A stretch of DNA of 64,000 nucleotides from NORP23 sp050302475 (GTDB lineage: Bacteria > Pseudomonadota > Alphaproteobacteria > Rhodobacterales > Rhodobacteraceae). The first letter of the stretch is position 1, and every line of letters begins with the position of its first letter. The stretch is from positions 1 to 64,000 of the forward strand of contig JBNLBF010000010.1 of the NCBI GenBank assembly GCA_050302475.1. The letters are read 5' to 3'. Made by a program: the position numbers and the translations under genes. The notes beneath the pieces were generated by a model, which was given only the letters and a program-made list of their open reading frames with translations, ran no database searches and was not told the DNA's origin. This document shows, in pieces, positions 61,148-64,000 of this stretch.

Positions 61148-62017
61148 ATGGATACGATGATCGGCGTTATCGGCGGTAGCGGGGTTTACGATATTGACGG
61201 GCTGCGCGGGGCGGAATGGGTCAGCGTCGACACGCCATGGGGCGATCCGTCGGACCAGATCCTGACCGGCTGGCTGGAAGATGTGAAAATGGCGTTTTTG
61301 CCGCGACATGCGCGGGGGCATAAGCTGTCGCCCACGACCGTGCCGTATCGTGCCAATATCGACGCGCTGAAACGGTTGGGTGTGACGGATGTAATTTCCG
61401 TGTCCGCCTGCGGATCGTTTCGCGAGGACATGGCGCCCGGGGATTTTGTGATCGTTGATCAGTTTATCGACCGGACATTCGCCCGCGAAAAATCCTTTTT
61501 CGGTACCGGTTGCGTCGCGCATGTATCGGTCGCCCATCCCACCTGCCCGCGTCTGGGTGCTGCGTGTGCCGAGGCCGCGAAGGCTGAAGGGGTCACGACC
61601 CATGTCGGCGGGACATACCTGGCGATGGAAGGTCCGCAGTTTTCGACCCTCGCCGAAAGCAAACTGTACCGCGAAGTCTGGGGCTGCGATGTCATCGGCA
61701 TGACCAACATGCCGGAGGCGAAACTCGCGCGAGAGGCGGAGCTTTGTTACGCCTCGGTCGCGATGATCACCGATTATGACAGCTGGCATCCGGATCATGG
61801 CGAGGTCGATGTCCAAGACATTATCGCCACCTTGTTCGGCAATGCCGACAAGGCCCGTGGGATGGTAAAACGGCTGCCCAATCTGCTGGGCAAAGACCGC
61901 GCGCCCTGCCCGCATGGCTGCGACCGTGCGCTGGATTACGCGATCCTGACTCAGCCGGAAAATCGTGACCCTGCGCTGGTCGCAAAACTGGATGCAGTGG
62001 CCGGCCGGGTGCTCTGA
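61148..62017 (+). CDS. mtnP: S-methyl-5'-thioadenosine phosphorylase
   Basis: 289-residue purine phosphorylase that splits methylthioadenosine, a by-product of polyamine synthesis. GVIGGSGVYDIDGL (phosphate loop), LPRHARGHKLSPTTVPYRANI, YLAMEGPQFSTLAESKLYR and GMTNMPEAKLAREAELCYA match MTAP enzymes. AAGGAGAG before the ATG. The stop overlaps the next gene (TGATG). Confidence 0.94.
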   Translation: MDTMIGVIGGSGVYDIDGLRGAEWVSVDTPWGDPSDQILTGWLEDVKMAFLPRHARGHKLSPTTVPYRANIDALKRLGVTDVISVSACGSFREDMAPGDFVIVDQFIDRTFAREKSFFGTGCVAHVSVAHPTCPRLGAACAEAAKAEGVTTHVGGTYLAMEGPQFSTLAESKLYREVWGCDVIGMTNMPEAKLAREAELCYASVAMITDYDSWHPDHGEVDVQDIIATLFGNADKARGMVKRLPNLLGKDRAPCPHGCDRALDYAILTQPENRDPALVAKLDAVAGRVL

Positions 62018-62973
62018 TGCAGATCGAGGCGCTGAATATCGCCCGCTTTGTGGCCCTTCTGGGTATGCTGTTTCTGGCGCTTGGCTATTTAACCGGGTTT
62101 GCCAACCAGCCAATTGCCCTCAATATGTTTCTGTTGTTGAACGGGCGTGCGCCTGCGCTTTTACTGCTGGTGATCGGGATTCAGGTCGGGTTGGGCAATC
62201 CGCCTTTTCGGTCGCTCCTGTTGCAAGGGCTGGTGATTATGGCGGTGGGAATCGCTTTGTCAGCCCTGTTCCCACCAACCGTGCTGGTGGTGCTGGGGCA
62301 AAGCATGATCGTCGCAGCACTGGTCCGCCGATATGCAGCGACCCATCTGCGCTGGATCATTCTTGTGATCATCGTGCTGCCCTATGCGCTGTGGCAGATC
62401 GGCTATACCAATGGGTATAGCTGGGCAGGTGATGTCGGAGGAATGGACCGGTATCTGCTGTTCTTTGGCTGGTACATCCTGTTTCCATGGTCGGCTTTTT
62501 TCCTGATCGGGCTCTGGGCGGCGCGGTTTGACCTGTCGGATGCCCGCCTGCCGCGCCGTCTGGCGATCCTCGGCTTTCTGGCGGCGCTGGCGTTGAAGGC
62601 GGTGAACGGGATGCTGTCCTCCATCAGTCAGGAGGTCGCGTGGGCGGTCGCCCTGTCGCCCAATCCGCCCAACATCCTGTTTATACTGTTCACGCTGGCA
62701 TGTGTGACCTCGGCGCTTGGTATCATCATGCTGATCACGCCGCGACTTGGTTCGCTGGCGCAGGTGCTGGCTGTGCCGGGGGAGATGGTGCTGTCACTGC
62801 TGGTTCTGATGGCGCTCAGTGTCATTGCGGTTGCGATCATGGGTCAGGGCTGGGGGTTGAGCGCAGCGATCCTGACGCTTCAAATCGGCGCATCACTTCT
62901 GCTGCTGGCCCATCTGTGGCGGCGCGTTATGCCTGCCGGGCCGTTTGAAGGTCTGTTGGCGAAAATCAGGTGA
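62017..62973 (+). CDS. Polytopic membrane protein, DUF418/acyltransferase-like
   Basis: 318 residues with about nine to ten hydrophobic helices. The start NIARFVALLGMLFLALGYL and LLNGRAPALLLLVIGIQVGL resemble the N-terminal part of DUF418/DUF1624-type acyltransferase-related membrane proteins, including the GRAxxLF-like motif. No catalytic residues can be confirmed. Coupled to mtnP by a one-base overlap. Confidence 0.65.
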   Translation: MQIEALNIARFVALLGMLFLALGYLTGFANQPIALNMFLLLNGRAPALLLLVIGIQVGLGNPPFRSLLLQGLVIMAVGIALSALFPPTVLVVLGQSMIVAALVRRYAATHLRWIILVIIVLPYALWQIGYTNGYSWAGDVGGMDRYLLFFGWYILFPWSAFFLIGLWAARFDLSDARLPRRLAILGFLAALALKAVNGMLSSISQEVAWAVALSPNPPNILFILFTLACVTSALGIIMLITPRLGSLAQVLAVPGEMVLSLLVLMALSVIAVAIMGQGWGLSAAILTLQIGASLLLLAHLWRRVMPAGPFEGLLAKIR

Positions 62974-63031
62974 TTTTGGGCTGCACATCCCGCAAATCTA
63001 TGGTTAGGCTGTTGGCCAAGAGGGACTGAAT

Positions 63032-64000
63032 ATGACTAAAGGCGTTATTCTGGGGAAATTCATGCCGCCGCACGAAGGGCATGTCGCGTTGGTGCGCACG
63101 GCTTCCTACCTGGTCGACCGCCTGACGATTATCCTGTCCGCATCCGACAGTGATCCGATTCCGCCGATTCATCGCAAGGACTGGATGGAAAGCCTGTTCC
63201 CCGAGGCTGTTGTCATCGTTGTAAATAACGGCACACAATCCCTGCCTTCCGAAAATCCCTGCTGGGCTGGGATCATCCGGAAATTCCATCCCGAACCAAT
63301 CGACCGCGTGATCGGGTCCGAGGACTATATCGTCGATCTGGCCAAGGCACTGGATGCGCAGCATTTCATCCTCGATCCGATGTGGATGGCATTTCCGACA
63401 AACTCCGCCGACATTCGTCAGGACCCGTTCGGGCACTGGCCGTCGATCCCGTCCTATGTGCGGCCCTATTACCAGAAACGCCTGACGATGGTCGGGGGCG
63501 AAAGCACCGGCAAATCCTTCATGGCGAAATTTCTGGCGGAGAAATACGGCGGCCCCTATGTCCCTGAATATGGCCGCCCGTATGAACATTACCGCGAAAA
63601 AGGTCCCTACAGACCAGAAGAGCTGCACTATATCGTCGATGGCCATGTCGCCCACCGCAAGACCCTGTCACTGTCCGCCGGGCCGATCCTGTTCGAAGAT
63701 ACCGATCCGCTGCTGACCGCTGTCTGGGCGGAAATGCTGCTGGGCAAATCGTTGCCGGATCTGGAGGCGCGGATCGAACTGCCCGACCATTACCTGCTGC
63801 TCGATAGTGATACGCCGTGGGAGGACGACCCGATCCGCTACTTCGCCAAACAGGAAATCCGCAAGGAATTCTTCAGCCGTACCGAGGCTAAACTCAAAGC
63901 CTATAATGCTAACTATACTCTCGTGTCCGGCGATTTCGACGCGCGGGAAGAGCAAGCCTGTATCGTAGTTGAGCGTATGCTCGCCAGTCCCAAAGTGAGA
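63032..64000 (+). CDS. nadR: NadR-like NMN adenylyltransferase/ribosylnicotinamide kinase (partial)
   Basis: At least 323 residues, open at the window edge. N-terminal nucleotidyltransferase domain: GVILGKFMPPHEGHVALVRTA, the GKF-x-PxHxGH form of the HxGH motif, and nearby HRKDWMESLFP. The second domain begins with P-loop MVGGESTGKSFMAKFLAEKYG (about residues 152-172) and has PILFEDTDPL, a ribosylnicotinamide kinase mark. Unlike enterobacterial NadR there is no N-terminal DNA-binding domain, so it is likely only an enzyme of NAD salvage. The 58-base gap upstream is unremarkable. Confidence 0.9.
   Translation, partial: MTKGVILGKFMPPHEGHVALVRTASYLVDRLTIILSASDSDPIPPIHRKDWMESLFPEAVVIVVNNGTQSLPSENPCWAGIIRKFHPEPIDRVIGSEDYIVDLAKALDAQHFILDPMWMAFPTNSADIRQDPFGHWPSIPSYVRPYYQKRLTMVGGESTGKSFMAKFLAEKYGGPYVPEYGRPYEHYREKGPYRPEELHYIVDGHVAHRKTLSLSAGPILFEDTDPLLTAVWAEMLLGKSLPDLEARIELPDHYLLLDSDTPWEDDPIRYFAKQEIRKEFFSRTEAKLKAYNANYTLVSGDFDAREEQACIVVERMLASPKVR

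Noticed and set aside
1..64000. CRISPR array, insertion sequence, prophage or integrative element
   Set aside because: I saw no spaced direct repeats, transposase, integrase, attachment-site duplication or block of foreign composition; the single tRNA is not followed by an integrase.

Overview
The window looks like chromosomal DNA of an alphaproteobacterium of the Rhodobacteraceae (Roseobacter-like). This rests on a complete soxSVWXYZABCDEF cluster with a thiol-type SoxR repressor, the MoxR-DUF58-DUF4159 block beside a DUF1285 gene, a DinB with an N-terminal zinc ribbon, a 41-residue L36 protein, a cobalamin riboswitch ahead of a stand-alone CbiM-like permease, and a TRAP-type periplasmic protein. 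G+C is moderately high and coding density is very high; many genes overlap by 1-8 bases at stop/start junctions. I see no insertion sequence, prophage, integrase, CRISPR array or rRNA. The only gene-free stretch over 300 bases (24793-25105) holds the riboswitch.

Layout. 1-9 kb: a truncated TRAP binding protein, a thioesterase, YggT/DUF167, exported MsrA, an acetyltransferase, three tandem DUF3592 membrane proteins, DUF1810, argG, a PD-(D/E)XK-like DUF2161 protein, an alpha/beta hydrolase and an SDR. 9-17.7 kb: pepN, an ArsR-SRPBCC-SRPBCC operon with two matching operator-like palindromes, malate synthase G, three small overlapping genes and lldD. 17.8-25.8 kb: L25, pth, a putative metalloprotease, DUF2332, dinB, an acetyltransferase, an N-formylglutamate amidohydrolase-like protein, tRNA-Val, L36, a cupin and the B12-controlled permease. 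25.8-31.4 kb: a GFA protein, a caspase-fold protein that lacks both catalytic residues, a small exported protein, Hsp20 with a sigma32-type promoter and ROSE-like leader, a trypsin-like protease and rmuC. 31.4-36.4 kb: glcDEF with an extra membrane protein gene inserted, then DUF599. 36.4-43.8 kb: the MoxR/DUF58/DUF4159 operon and divergent DUF1285. 43.8-55.2 kb: the sox locus. 55.3-58.6 kb: a polar amino-acid ABC importer. 58.7-64 kb: dapE, acetyltransferase, flavin reductase, mtnP, a polytopic membrane protein and a truncated NadR.

How the genes work together. The sox locus encodes a periplasmic thiosulfate/sulfide oxidation system (SoxXA, YZ, B, CD, EF) with thiol-disulfide support (SoxS, V, W). 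Two sites fitting ATTC-N8-GAAT lie exactly in the soxS-soxV and soxW-soxX gaps, so SoxR probably controls both transcripts and its own. The glycolate oxidase genes, malate synthase G and lldD suggest use of glycolate/glyoxylate and lactate. The most notable non-coding signals are two perfect hairpins that bury the Shine-Dalgarno sequences of pepN and of an unknown gene, and the heat-shock promoter plus thermometer at hsp20. I did not find a clearly new multi-gene system; the best leads are these RNA elements, the pseudo-caspase, the GlcG/HbpS-like gene inside the sox regulatory operon, and the DUF3592 triplet.
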